Part shown: positions 23,716-30,577 of the stretch, one piece after another
Layout: each line of letters opens with the position of its first letter
How positions within the stretch are numbered: position 1 is the first letter of the stretch
Source of the DNA: JBFIHF01 sp964411125
GTDB lineage: Bacteria > Myxococcota_A > Bradymonadia > Bradymonadales > Bradymonadaceae
Direction of reading: 5' to 3'
DNA: 30,577 nucleotides
Assembly (NCBI GenBank): GCA_964411125.1
Contig: CAYPJU010000079.1
Coordinates: 1 to 30,577 of the forward strand
Translations under genes and position numbers: made by a program
Notes under the pieces: generated by a model
What the model saw: the letters and a program-made list of their open reading frames with translations, nothing else
Databases searched by the model: none
Told to the model about the DNA's origin: nothing

Positions 23716-24579
23716 TCAGCTCTTTCCGAACCATCGCGAGAACATCCCGCTGATCCGGCCCGAATCCTCGCCACCCTTCGACTGCGTCGTCGTCGCCCAG
23801 CCGGGTGGTAGCGCCGCGACGTGCGACTGGAACTTCGCGACCTCGTTCCATCGCCCCGCCTCGCGCACGCGAAGGTACCCTCCACGTGCGTAGTTGCCGG
23901 TGTAATTGAGGAGCTTGAGCGCCTCGGTGAGCGCCGGGCCTTCGACGTCGGCGCGGACGCGGCCGGCGAACGAGATGCTCGCCTCGGCCGGGGACATCAG
24001 CTCCTTCACCCCGTCGGGGAGCTTCTCGAACAGGTGGAGGAGGTAAGTTCGGTAGTCGGGGTCGACGTCGTAGCGTGCGTCGATGTGGCTCCACGGACGC
24101 TTCTCCGGGTCGAGGGCATGAAGCATCTGGCACCCCTCGATCAGCGCTCCGTTCATCGGGCTGTGAGCGACCCCGCCCGGAAAGCACGCCTCGAGGCCCG
24201 CGAGGGCGTCGTCGACCAGTTCGCGATGGCCGGCCGCGACCGCCCGCTCGGCGAGCGAGAGCTCGGTGCGGACCATCAACTGCTCGGCAGCGGGGCGCTT
24301 CATCTGTCTCGGAAAGACGATCGCCTGATACTCCGCTCGCCCCGCTGGATTGATCTCGTCGACCCGGAGCTGCACGACACCGGACGGATCGTTCGTCAGC
24401 CGCAGGGCGACATGGAGCCCGAGCAGGAGTTCGGCGGCCCGGACCGCCTCGACCGTCGATTCGTCCGCGTCTTCGAAGATCCGTTCGAGCCGCAGGTTCC
24501 GGCGGCTCGGGATTCCGCGCAGATACTCCCCCACCGTGGGAACTTTCGAGCTGGCCGAGTAGAAAATCCAGTCCGTCAC
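23716..24579 (-). CDS. Unknown protein coupled to the zinc-ribbon/TPR operon
   Basis: 287 aa, unrecognised. It starts at GTG 24579, overlapping the TGA of the upstream gene (GTGA), so it is the last gene of a three-gene unit. It is predicted soluble: no signal peptide or membrane helix. It opens MTDWIFYSASSKVPTVGEYL and ends with a Trp/Phe-containing basic tail (MFSRWFGKS) that could be amphipathic. A mid-region contains EACFPGGVAHSPMNGALIEG and PDYRTYLLHLFEKLPDGV. Coding style agrees with its neighbours. The stop is one base from the stop of the FHA transporter on the other strand. Confidence 0.8.
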   Translation of the reverse strand: MTDWIFYSASSKVPTVGEYLRGIPSRRNLRLERIFEDADESTVEAVRAAELLLGLHVALRLTNDPSGVVQLRVDEINPAGRAEYQAIVFPRQMKRPAAEQLMVRTELSLAERAVAAGHRELVDDALAGLEACFPGGVAHSPMNGALIEGCQMLHALDPEKRPWSHIDARYDVDPDYRTYLLHLFEKLPDGVKELMSPAEASISFAGRVRADVEGPALTEALKLLNYTGNYARGGYLRVREAGRWNEVAKFQSHVAALPPGWATTTQSKGGEDSGRISGMFSRWFGKS

Positions 24580-25943
24580 GGCGTCCCGATCTGCTTACGT
24601 AGTTGTTCCATCTGGTACGAGGCGATCGACGCCTTCGGCCCCTTTGGAAACCGCCCCAGGTAGAGGTCGTAGGCGTCGTAGGCTTCCTTCGGTTCACCGA
24701 GCTGACGGTGGGCCGTGCCCATCCCGATGTACGCGTCGCCTACGGACGGGTCCACGTCGATGGCACGCCGGAAATGCAGCGCCGCTTCGCGCGTCTCCTG
24801 CTGCGCCAGCAGCGTCCAACCGAGCCCCGAGATCGCTTCCGCGTTTCGCGGCTCCCGGGCCAGAACCTCGCGGAACTTGCGGCTCGCGTCGGCGGTCTTG
24901 CCATTCTCCAACGCCATCCGCGCGTCGCGAAGAACGTCCTCGACCTCGACCACGGCGCTCGCGGCGTCGGCCGCGGCGTACGCGGTGTCGAGCGCCACGT
25001 AGAAGGGACGCGACGCCTGATCGTGCCACATCGTCCAGATGCCGTCGTTCTCGAGCCGCGCTGCGGTGAGCGCGCGGTCGCGCGCCTTTCCGATGAGCGC
25101 CACGGGATCGGGGGCCTCGTTCGAGTCTCCCTCGCCCTCAGGCTCCCCGAGCGCTACCGGTTTGGGGTCGGCCTCCTTCGGCTCCATCCCCAGGAAGTAG
25201 TATCCGGCACCCCCCGCGGCGACGAGCACGAGCAGCACGGCGATGACACCCCCCGCGCCTCCGCGACGAGCCACGGGTGCCTCGTACGCTCGTGGAGCAC
25301 CGCTCGTCTCCATCGTCCACGACCCCTCTTCGAGGCCCGTCTCCATCATCGGCGGAGGTGGCGGCGGGGGAAGCATTTCGTCGTCGGAGGTATCGACACC
25401 CGGCGGTGGCGGGCCCATGGGGCCAACCTTCTGGGTGATGTCTTCGGTCCGCATGCTCCGCAGCTTCGGGGGCTTCGGGGCGGAGTCGAACTGGATCTCC
25501 GTGCGGACGCGCTCGCGCGCCGACGGTACGCCGGGCGCCGTCAGTTCCACCGAACCCGCCGGTTCCATCTGCATCGCGATGCTCGAGACGGCCGACGAGG
25601 TGTCCATCTGCGAGATCGAGTCGACGACCTGGAACATCGGCCCGAATTCCGGGACGTCGCCCAGCGACACCCAGCTCGACCCCGTCCTCGAGATCTCGTC
25701 TTCGCGGCGTACTTCCTGCTTGAGGATCCGTTCGTGCAGCGTCCCGAACGTCGTCAGGTAGATGATGTCTCCCACCTTCTTGCGGCGGATCATCCAGCGT
25801 CGGACGTTCTCCCCCACGCCGTCGTCGGACGTGAGCCGAAAGACGTGCTGGCACTGGCTACATTTGAGCGTGACGGTGCCGCGGGCGACCTGCTGGTCGT
25901 CGAGCTCGTAGAGGGTCTGACACTGGGGACAGCGTACGTCCAT
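24576..25943 (-). CDS. MJ0042-type zinc-ribbon, GYF-like, single-TM, TPR protein
   Basis: 455 aa. Residues 1-36 are a zinc ribbon (Cys5, 8, 28, 31: CPQC and CSQC). About 47-105 is a small domain with WMIRRKKVGDIIYL, ISRTGSSWVSLGDVPEF, resembling GYF_2-type domains of Myxococcota regulators. A disordered stretch with seven consecutive Pro (192-198) leads to one membrane helix (about 231-252), then a TPR-rich C-terminal region (about 340-450; RKFREVLAREPRNAEAISGL, LHFRRAIDVDPSVGDAYIG). The N-part should be cytosolic and the TPR part periplasmic. It starts 20 bp after its paralogue-like neighbour and overlaps the next gene by GTGA. Function unknown; likely a scaffold. Confidence 0.85.
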   Translation of the reverse strand: MDVRCPQCQTLYELDDQQVARGTVTLKCSQCQHVFRLTSDDGVGENVRRWMIRRKKVGDIIYLTTFGTLHERILKQEVRREDEISRTGSSWVSLGDVPEFGPMFQVVDSISQMDTSSAVSSIAMQMEPAGSVELTAPGVPSARERVRTEIQFDSAPKPPKLRSMRTEDITQKVGPMGPPPPGVDTSDDEMLPPPPPPPMMETGLEEGSWTMETSGAPRAYEAPVARRGGAGGVIAVLLVLVAAGGAGYYFLGMEPKEADPKPVALGEPEGEGDSNEAPDPVALIGKARDRALTAARLENDGIWTMWHDQASRPFYVALDTAYAAADAASAVVEVEDVLRDARMALENGKTADASRKFREVLAREPRNAEAISGLGWTLLAQQETREAALHFRRAIDVDPSVGDAYIGMGTAHRQLGEPKEAYDAYDLYLGRFPKGPKASIASYQMEQLRKQIGTP

Positions 25944-25963
25944 AGGTTGTGGCCGACGCGCGC

Positions 25964-27682
25964 TTAGTCCGTGGTTCCCGCATCCGGTGCCTCGGCGGGC
26001 ATCGCGGCGCGTAGCTCCTTCGCCTTCTCTTCGGCCTTGGTCGCCTCGTCTGCATTGCCGAGTCGGCTGTGCACGTCGGCGAGCATCTCGTAGACGACCG
26101 GGTCGTTGGGGACGAGGCTCTGCGTGGACTCGAGTTTGTCACGCGCGGCCGGCAGCTTGTTTCCTTCGATCAGCCGCTCGGCGTCCTTGATGAGGCGGTC
26201 CGCCTCGAGGCGCTGCTGCTTGGCGAGATCTGTAGGGTCGAGGTCGGGCGCCGCTTCCCCCTGGGCGTTCGCCGCCGGGGTGGGGTTCGTCGGCGTGGTG
26301 GGCGTGTCGGGTGCCTGCCCGAGAATGTCCTGCAGAATCAACTTCTCGAGGTCCACAACCTTGAAGGTGTGCAGCGCCAGCGGGATGAAGATCAGGAGCA
26401 GCAAGATGAAGATCGGCCACATGATCAGGCCGGCCTTCGAATTGCGCGACGGGGGCCGGAACTCGTTCGAGACGCGCGGTCCCCGCTCGGTCGCGTTGCG
26501 TGGGACCTGCGTCGACATCGACGGCGGATTGAGGCCCGACTCGTGCGCCGGGTGGCGACCCGATGGGGGACGGCCCGCGGCCAGGTTCGGGGGCTGTGGA
26601 TTCAGTCCGCTCCCTTGAGACGGCATCGAGAAGTTGCCCGACGGCTGCATCGGCCGACCAGCCGAACGGCTGAGCTGCGGATACTGGTCGAGCGGGAAGA
26701 AGTTGTTGTCCCCTTGCGACAGCTCGTACCCGTCGAGCTCCTCGCGGCCGGACATCCAGTTGCGCAGCGACTTGGTGTCCGCGAACTCGTACGTCAGCCC
26801 GATGCTCGTCTTCAGCTTCCAGGGGCCGGGATGGTCGGGGTTCGGTCCACCGCCAGCGGGGGCCGGTCCGCCCGGAGGCGGTCCGCCCATCCCGGGTCCG
26901 CCCGGAGACGGTCCACCCATCCCGGGTCCGCCCGGAGGCGGTCCACCCATCCCGGGTCCGCCCGCGGCTGGCATCCCCGCCGTCGCCCCGAAAGGATCGG
27001 TTCCCTCGCTCTCCTCGAAGAGCTGGGCGGAGTGAAGGCCCGAAGCCGACGGGCCCCGAGCGAAGCCGTTCGACGGCTGGGGCGGCGGGCCGGAAGGGCG
27101 TCCCGGAGGTTGCGGTGGTCCACCGCCAAAGAGCTGGGCTGCCGTCTGGGGGTCGAGCTCGGGCACGTCGTCCGGCATTGGATTCATCAGGTTCGTCGGA
27201 TCGCTCGACTCGAGCAGCGACGACTCCATCGCCGCTTGCTGCTCGCGCGCAGCCGCGGCTCGCGCTTTCGAAGCTTCGACCGCCTCCTGCGCGTCCGCCC
27301 ACATCGCCATCGGGTTCTGGATCTCGACCGTCCCGTCGTTTCCGAAGGGATCTTCCTCCGCCTGCGCTGCGAGCTCTGCTCGCATCTGATCGAGGTCGCC
27401 GGTGTGAATCTGGGTCGCCTGGTAGTCGTCCTCGGCCTCCGAGGGTTCCTCGGCTCCGCCGAACCCTGGAATCCCACCGCTCTTCATCTGTCCGAGGATC
27501 CCTTCCATCTGGTCCCGGGACGTCACACTCGTGCGATCGTCCACTTCGGGCGCCTTCGCGCTCTCCGGATAGACCACGAACCCATGGCCGCACGAAGGGC
27601 AACGGATCTTGCCACCGGACGCCGGGATGTTTTCCTCCCGGATCCTGTAGCGCGATTCACACGACGGACATTGAACGATCAT
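25964..27682 (-). CDS. MJ0042-type zinc-ribbon, Pro/Gly-rich, single-TM, TPR protein
   Basis: 572 aa, first gene of the unit. The zinc ribbon has the same spacing as its neighbour (Cys5, 8, 28, 31: CPSC and CPSC). A long acidic/Gln-rich region and a decapeptide repeat (GGPGMGGPPP, three copies) follow, then a small domain WKLKTSIGLTYEF, LRNWMSG, FFPLDQYPQL similar to the GYF-like domain of the next gene. One membrane helix lies at about 417-440 and a short TPR-like C-terminus (NKLPAARDKLESTQSLVPND) follows. The layout mirrors the next gene, suggesting an old duplication. GGAG lies about 14 bases before the ATG. Probably a membrane scaffold or regulator; nothing more specific can be supported. 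Confidence 0.83.
   Translation of the reverse strand: MIVQCPSCESRYRIREENIPASGGKIRCPSCGHGFVVYPESAKAPEVDDRTSVTSRDQMEGILGQMKSGGIPGFGGAEEPSEAEDDYQATQIHTGDLDQMRAELAAQAEEDPFGNDGTVEIQNPMAMWADAQEAVEASKARAAAAREQQAAMESSLLESSDPTNLMNPMPDDVPELDPQTAAQLFGGGPPQPPGRPSGPPPQPSNGFARGPSASGLHSAQLFEESEGTDPFGATAGMPAAGGPGMGGPPPGGPGMGGPSPGGPGMGGPPPGGPAPAGGGPNPDHPGPWKLKTSIGLTYEFADTKSLRNWMSGREELDGYELSQGDNNFFPLDQYPQLSRSAGRPMQPSGNFSMPSQGSGLNPQPPNLAAGRPPSGRHPAHESGLNPPSMSTQVPRNATERGPRVSNEFRPPSRNSKAGLIMWPIFILLLLIFIPLALHTFKVVDLEKLILQDILGQAPDTPTTPTNPTPAANAQGEAAPDLDPTDLAKQQRLEADRLIKDAERLIEGNKLPAARDKLESTQSLVPNDPVVYEMLADVHSRLGNADEATKAEEKAKELRAAMPAEAPDAGTTD
26880..26969. repeat. 30-bp tandem repeat coding for a Gly/Pro decapeptide
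   Basis: Three in-frame 30-bp units (26880-26909, 26910-26939, 26940-26969) with only a few base differences encode GGPGMGGPxP in the zinc-ribbon/TPR gene. Likely length-variable between strains. Confidence 0.85.
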
Positions 27683-27860
27683 CGAAGAAAAGGCTCCACC
27701 AACGCCTCAGTACGAGCTGACTGCCGAATGGATTGCTTGGTCATAGTCGTGTCGCCTCGCGGCGTGCGTCTGGCGAACGATCCCCCGAACCTCGGGCAGA
27801 CGTCCCCGGCTGAGCTCGATGTGGGTCGCTCCCCGAAAGGCTTTGCGAACGAACCTGTAG

Positions 27861-27888
27861 GGTATAGCTTGCCACCGCGCATTTTAAA
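27861..27888 (-). promoter_or_regulatory. Weak sigma-70-like promoter candidate for the zinc-ribbon operon
   Basis: On the minus strand TTTAAA (27888-27883) and TATACC (27866-27861) are 16 bases apart, each matching the -35/-10 consensus at four of six positions. This is the most AT-rich patch between the divergent genes at 27682 and 27946. It would give a leader of about 170 nt. Speculative. Confidence 0.3.
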
Positions 27889-27945
27889 CACACGAATCTA
27901 GGCCATGCAAGCTTACGGCCGCTCGCCAAACCGGCTCATCTGCCG

Positions 27946-28533
27946 ATGATTGAACGATCTGAACCACCTACGGTGTCCATGGAGTGGGCCTCCATCCACA
28001 CCCTTCGCACTCGAAGCGCGAAGAGGGCCGACGCACGGGCGATCGAAACACTTCGCAGGTCGGAGGCGGCGTTCGCCCTGCCGACGGCGGCGAAACTCGA
28101 CGAAGACACCACCGTCGTCGAACTCGACCACCGGATCGTCGCCGTCGCCACGACCACGCGCGGAACAATCGAGCCCGACCTCCAGCGCCCCGTCTTCCGA
28201 GCCTCCGACGACCTCTTCGCCGCCGGCACTCCAAACGCCTTCGTCGGCGCGGGCCTCTGGATCGCACCCGAGCTCGCCATCGCCGACGTGCGAAAGATTC
28301 ACGTCCTCCTCCACACCTTCGGCGCCCAACAACACGGCATGAAATGGGCCGTCGTCCGCGCGCCGCTGACCCCTCGGCCCCCGTTCGAACCCGAGGCACT
28401 GCTCCAGCAGATCGTCGCCGGAGCCGTCGAGCGTCCCTGGATCGAAGTGCTCCTCGCCGACGGCTACTTCCCGTGGTGCCTCGACCCCGAGGGGAGCTCC
28501 GCCTACTTCGTCTGGCGCAACGAAGCGATCTGA
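27946..28533 (+). CDS. Unknown soluble protein, 195 aa
   Basis: Unrecognised. ATG 27946 (MIERSE) is the furthest plausible start; ATG 27979 (MEWASIH) is equally possible, and neither has a clear Shine-Dalgarno. The product has no signal or membrane segment. Its middle alternates strands and helices (TTVVELDHRIVAVATTT, ELAIADVRKIHVLLHTF), and it ends LDPEGSSAYFVWRN. This vaguely recalls an acyltransferase-like alpha/beta fold, which I do not claim. The coding strand is preferred over the 209-aa minus frame (27913-28542) because its amino-acid composition is ordinary. It converges on atpE, with a terminator between them. Confidence 0.7.
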   Translation: MIERSEPPTVSMEWASIHTLRTRSAKRADARAIETLRRSEAAFALPTAAKLDEDTTVVELDHRIVAVATTTRGTIEPDLQRPVFRASDDLFAAGTPNAFVGAGLWIAPELAIADVRKIHVLLHTFGAQQHGMKWAVVRAPLTPRPPFEPEALLQQIVAGAVERPWIEVLLADGYFPWCLDPEGSSAYFVWRNEAI

Positions 28534-28540
28534 AGACAAC

Positions 28541-28567
28541 AAAAAAGCCCGGGCGATGCCCGGGCTT
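28541..28567 (-). terminator. Intrinsic terminator of the F0 operon
   Basis: A perfect 10-bp stem (AAGCCCGGGC/GCCCGGGCTT) with loop GAT, read on the minus strand, is followed by a run of six T (the A-tract 28541-28546 on plus). It lies 25 bp after the atpE stop and 8 bp after the stop of the convergent unknown gene. It is the only classical rho-independent terminator visible in the window. Confidence 0.92.
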
Positions 28568-28591
28568 CGATTCGTTCGTGCCGCCGCAGGA

Positions 28592-28936
28592 TTACTGCAG
28601 GACCGTCATGTCGATGTTGTTGACGATGAGGAACGAGATCAGGAGCGCGTAGATGACCAGCGACTCGATCAGGGCGAGGCCGAGAATGAGCGGGGTGAAC
28701 ATCTTGCCCGATGCGGTCGGGTTGCGCGCGATGCCCTCGAGCGCCGCAGCAGCTGCGCGGCCCTGGCCCATGCCGCCACCGAAGGCGGCGACGCCGATGC
28801 CGAAACCGGCGCCGACAGCGAACCAGCTGTACATCGTGAAGTAGTTGTCAGCCGCGTCGCCGCCCTGTGCGAAGGCGAGGGTGCTCCAGAGAGCGACGAA
28901 CGCGAACGTCGAAAGAAAGATTGCAGACTTCTTCAT
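28592..28936 (-). CDS. atpE: F0F1 ATP synthase subunit c
   Basis: 114 aa. ATG 28936 has GGAGG seven bases upstream; a longer frame to 28996 is not supported. Residues 1-24 form an N-terminal signal-like segment (LSTFAFVALWSTLAFAQ) absent from the ~79-aa E. coli protein, probably a cleaved or membrane-directing extension. Two helices follow: GAGFGIGVAAFGGGMGQG, the polar loop with Arg71-Asn-Pro73, and TPLILGLALIESLVIYALL carrying the ion-binding Glu91. Gln58 in helix 1 and Ser92 next to the Glu are two of the side chains used by Na+-binding rings, so coupling ion is worth testing. It forms the rotor ring of ATP synthase. Last gene of the operon. Confidence 0.96.
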   Translation of the reverse strand: MKKSAIFLSTFAFVALWSTLAFAQGGDAADNYFTMYSWFAVGAGFGIGVAAFGGGMGQGRAAAAALEGIARNPTASGKMFTPLILGLALIESLVIYALLISFLIVNNIDMTVLQ

Positions 28937-29003
28937 GGTGAATCCTCCGTAGGGTCCCACCGCCGACCTCGGTCGCTGCGCGGTGGAGAGAAACAAGGGT
29001 TAC

Positions 29004-29792
29004 TCAGTGTTCTTCGTGAGCCACCGACAGTGCGATGTACACCGACGACAGCAGGCAAAATACGAGGGTCTGGATCACGGAGACCAACAGCCCCAGGAAA
29101 AGGAACGGAATCGGGAGCAGAAACGGCACGCCCATGATCCCGTCGGCTAGCGATGCGAAGACGCCGAGGACCATGTGGTCCCCCGTCATGTTGCCCGTCA
29201 GACGAACCCCGAGGCTGATCGGACGGGCGATGTGACCGATGATCTCGATCACGAAGATGAGCGGCGCCAGAAGCAGCACCGGCCCCATCATGTGCTTGAC
29301 GTGGCCGAAGCCGTTCTCGAACAGACCGGCCGCGTGATAGACGAAAAAGACGATGATCGCGGGCCCGATGTTCGTGTTCAGGTTCTGCGTCGGCGGGATC
29401 AGACCCGGGACCAGCCCCATCAGGTTCGACACCAGGATGAAGATCGCGAGCGACGCGATCAGCGGGAAGAAACGAAGCGCCTGCTTCTCCCCCATCATGT
29501 CCCGCATCATGTTGTACACCGCGTCGAACACCATCTCGAAGAAGTTCCGTATCGAGAACCTCGGCTCCGGGATCAGTGCCGTCTCGCGGCTCGAGTATTT
29601 GCGCCTCGCCACCATCGCGAGGATCACGATCAGCACCGCCGACACCACGCCGAAGACCACGTGCGAAAGCGTCACGTGACCGTTGGCGTTGATGACCGGC
29701 GAATAGAGATCGATCGGTCCGAGATGGTGCCACCCTTCGTGCTCTTGGTGAGCGAAGCCCGGGATGAAATTGGCGAACGTGTAATCGGCCAT
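29004..29792 (-). CDS. atpB: F0F1 ATP synthase subunit a
   Basis: 262 aa. The subunit a hallmark ARPISLGVRLTGNMTGDHMV includes the essential Arg197 that faces the c-ring ion site, and NLMGLVPG is conserved. About six hydrophobic segments are seen. The N-terminus is His-rich (HQEHEGWHH). It forms the ion half-channels of the inner-membrane F0 stator. It starts two bases after the atpI stop, with AGGACAG upstream inside atpI, and precedes atpE by 67 bp. No atpF (subunit b) or F1 gene follows, so these must lie elsewhere on the chromosome. Confidence 0.97.
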   Translation of the reverse strand: MADYTFANFIPGFAHQEHEGWHHLGPIDLYSPVINANGHVTLSHVVFGVVSAVLIVILAMVARRKYSSRETALIPEPRFSIRNFFEMVFDAVYNMMRDMMGEKQALRFFPLIASLAIFILVSNLMGLVPGLIPPTQNLNTNIGPAIIVFFVYHAAGLFENGFGHVKHMMGPVLLLAPLIFVIEIIGHIARPISLGVRLTGNMTGDHMVLGVFASLADGIMGVPFLLPIPFLFLGLLVSVIQTLVFCLLSSVYIALSVAHEEH

Positions 29793-29794
29793 GT

Positions 29795-30196
29795 CTACTT
29801 CTGTCCTTTTCCGGAGTCCGTCCGCTCAGGAGCGGCCACGAGCATTTGCCATCCAATGGCCGGCATGAACAAGCTGAATCCGATCGCGAACCCTGCTGCG
29901 TTCACGTTCACGTATGCGACGAGCACCCAGATCGAACCGATCAACAACAGCATCTTCACGGCGAGGAGCAGCGACCATCCGGCCGATGCCGTCTTACCTT
30001 CGCGGCCCGCTTCGAGCATTTTGCTCATCGCCCAGGCCACCGTGCGCATGTTGACCGCCGTCATCAGCGTGCCAATCAATACGGCCCCGGCGAAACCCGC
30101 CGAAACCGAGAAAAAACCAACCAGCGCGACGAGCGCCCCCAGGATCAGCGACTTGTTGATGACGCCGTATACAAAGCTCGGGGCGAGCATCGCCAT
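29795..30196 (-). CDS. atpI: ATP synthase subunit I-like membrane protein
   Basis: 133 aa with about four hydrophobic segments (GALVALVGFFSVSAGFAGAV, WSLLLAVKMLLLIGSIWVLV, and the C-terminal GFSLFMPAIGWQMLV). Position directly upstream of atpB, size and topology fit the ATP synthase I family, which assists c-ring assembly and, in some bacteria, Mg2+ uptake. GGAG precedes the ATG, within the end of the upstream gene. Sequence conservation in this family is low, so the call leans on context. Confidence 0.82.
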   Translation of the reverse strand: MAMLAPSFVYGVINKSLILGALVALVGFFSVSAGFAGAVLIGTLMTAVNMRTVAWAMSKMLEAGREGKTASAGWSLLLAVKMLLLIGSIWVLVAYVNVNAAGFAIGFSLFMPAIGWQMLVAAPERTDSGKGQK

Positions 30197-30199
30197 GTC

Positions 30200-30448
30200 T
30201 TACTCCTCGTCTTCGAGCAGGAACCGTTTGGCGATCAGGTAGACGTGCCAGCCAGCGGCCACCATTCCGGCAGCCAGAAAGCCGACCGTCCCCCACGGTC
30301 CTACTCCGTACGTTGCGTCGACGAAACTTCCGAGCATCACCGACCCGATCGTGACTCCGGCGAACTCGAACCCCATCGCCCCCACGTAGGCGGCTTTCTT
30401 CAGGGAACTGCTCTCCGTTTTCGAGTCGTTCGGGTCTGACGGTTCCAT
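30200..30448 (-). CDS. atpZ: AtpZ/AtpI-family F0 accessory protein
   Basis: 82 aa with two hydrophobic helices (about 22-45 and 52-72): GFEFAGVTIGSVMLGSFVDATYG, then WGTVGFLAAGMVAAGWHVYLIAKRFL, ending in an acidic tail. This is the pattern of AtpZ (AtpQ-like) proteins encoded at the head of F0 operons. ACGGAG lies eight bases before ATG 30448. Its stop is three bases before atpI. It may work with AtpI in c-ring assembly or divalent-cation supply. The 129 bp beyond it (30449-30577) show no gene and no clear promoter. Confidence 0.8.
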   Translation of the reverse strand: MEPSDPNDSKTESSSLKKAAYVGAMGFEFAGVTIGSVMLGSFVDATYGVGPWGTVGFLAAGMVAAGWHVYLIAKRFLLEDEE

Positions 30449-30577
30449 TCGGTTCTCCGTCTCGATCGACGTCCGCCAAACTCCGATTCTTCCCGCGCTA
30501 TCTGCGCCTCGTCCGAATTCGGTGCCTCGCGGCGCAGCCTACCTAACACGGGTATGAGGGCGGGTCAATCGTTGTCG

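Noticed and set aside
21306..23885. 859-aa open frame on the minus strand opposite the FHA/ABC gene
   Set aside because: Shadow of a GC-rich gene with clear Walker, signature and FHA motifs on the other strand.
27679..27891. Possible small 70-aa minus-strand gene in the divergent spacer
   Set aside because: No ribosome-binding site, overlaps the start of the zinc-ribbon gene, and no recognisable features.
27913..28542. 209-aa minus-strand frame opposite the 195-aa unknown
   Set aside because: Gly/Asp/Arg-biased composition typical of antisense frames; it also runs through the terminator side.

Overview
The window is about 30.6 kb of high-GC DNA (roughly two thirds G+C by eye) carrying 23 protein genes and no rRNA, tRNA, CRISPR array or insertion sequence that I can see. 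The gene content points to a Myxococcota-type bacterium (former Deltaproteobacteria): a Hanks-type Ser/Thr kinase with a membrane anchor, an ABC transporter with three FHA domains, two MJ0042-type zinc-ribbon/TPR membrane proteins, a very long Cys-rich repeat lipoprotein with an Asn-Asn-Gly-Thr linker, and an F0 operon (atpZ-atpI-atpB-atpE) lying apart from any F1 genes. The lineage is inferred from gene style, not from a marker gene. The sequence is a draft scaffold: it has exactly 100 Ns at 20394-20493, flanked by an exact 55-bp duplicate, so the gap is probably false.

Layout. 1-142: short palindromic repeats. 143-3618: a covalent-FAD sugar-lactone/alditol oxidase, a Ser/Thr kinase and a NeuD/PglD acyltransferase. 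3822-6762: pntAB, the proton-translocating transhydrogenase. 6774-7043: GC-rich hairpins and a 65-bp tandem repeat. 7163-8200: a SAF + DUF4349 membrane protein. 8232-8362: more palindromes and a 7-bp tandem repeat. 8350-11923 (minus strand): a globin-coupled histidine kinase, an NtrC-type sigma-54 response regulator and a tandem universal stress protein. Divergent from them, behind a strong sigma-54 promoter match (12071-12086), is a lipoprotein-type SAM methyltransferase (12235-13089).

13079-15189 (minus): a CPA-type cation/proton antiporter coupled to a signal-less substrate-binding protein. 15218-17667: an M20 peptidase coupled to a HupE/UreJ-type membrane protein. 17777-20362: the Cys-rich lipoprotein. 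20354-20648: a cluster of long hairpins including the assembly gap. 20655-23714: the FHA/ABC transporter. 23716-27682 (minus): three genes, two of them zinc-ribbon/TPR membrane proteins and the third an unknown coupled to them. 27946-28533: an unknown protein. 28541-30448 (minus): the F0 genes, closed by a clear intrinsic terminator.

The most coherent unit is 8350-13089: a probable heme-based gas/redox sensor kinase passes phosphate to a sigma-54 activator, a stress protein lies downstream, and a sigma-54 promoter drives the divergent gene. Transhydrogenase, antiporter and ATP synthase add an energy and ion-homeostasis theme, but there is no evidence that these are co-regulated. Genes are packed tightly: several start/stop overlaps suggest translational coupling, and three convergent pairs meet with a 1-bp gap or an overlap and no intrinsic terminator between them.
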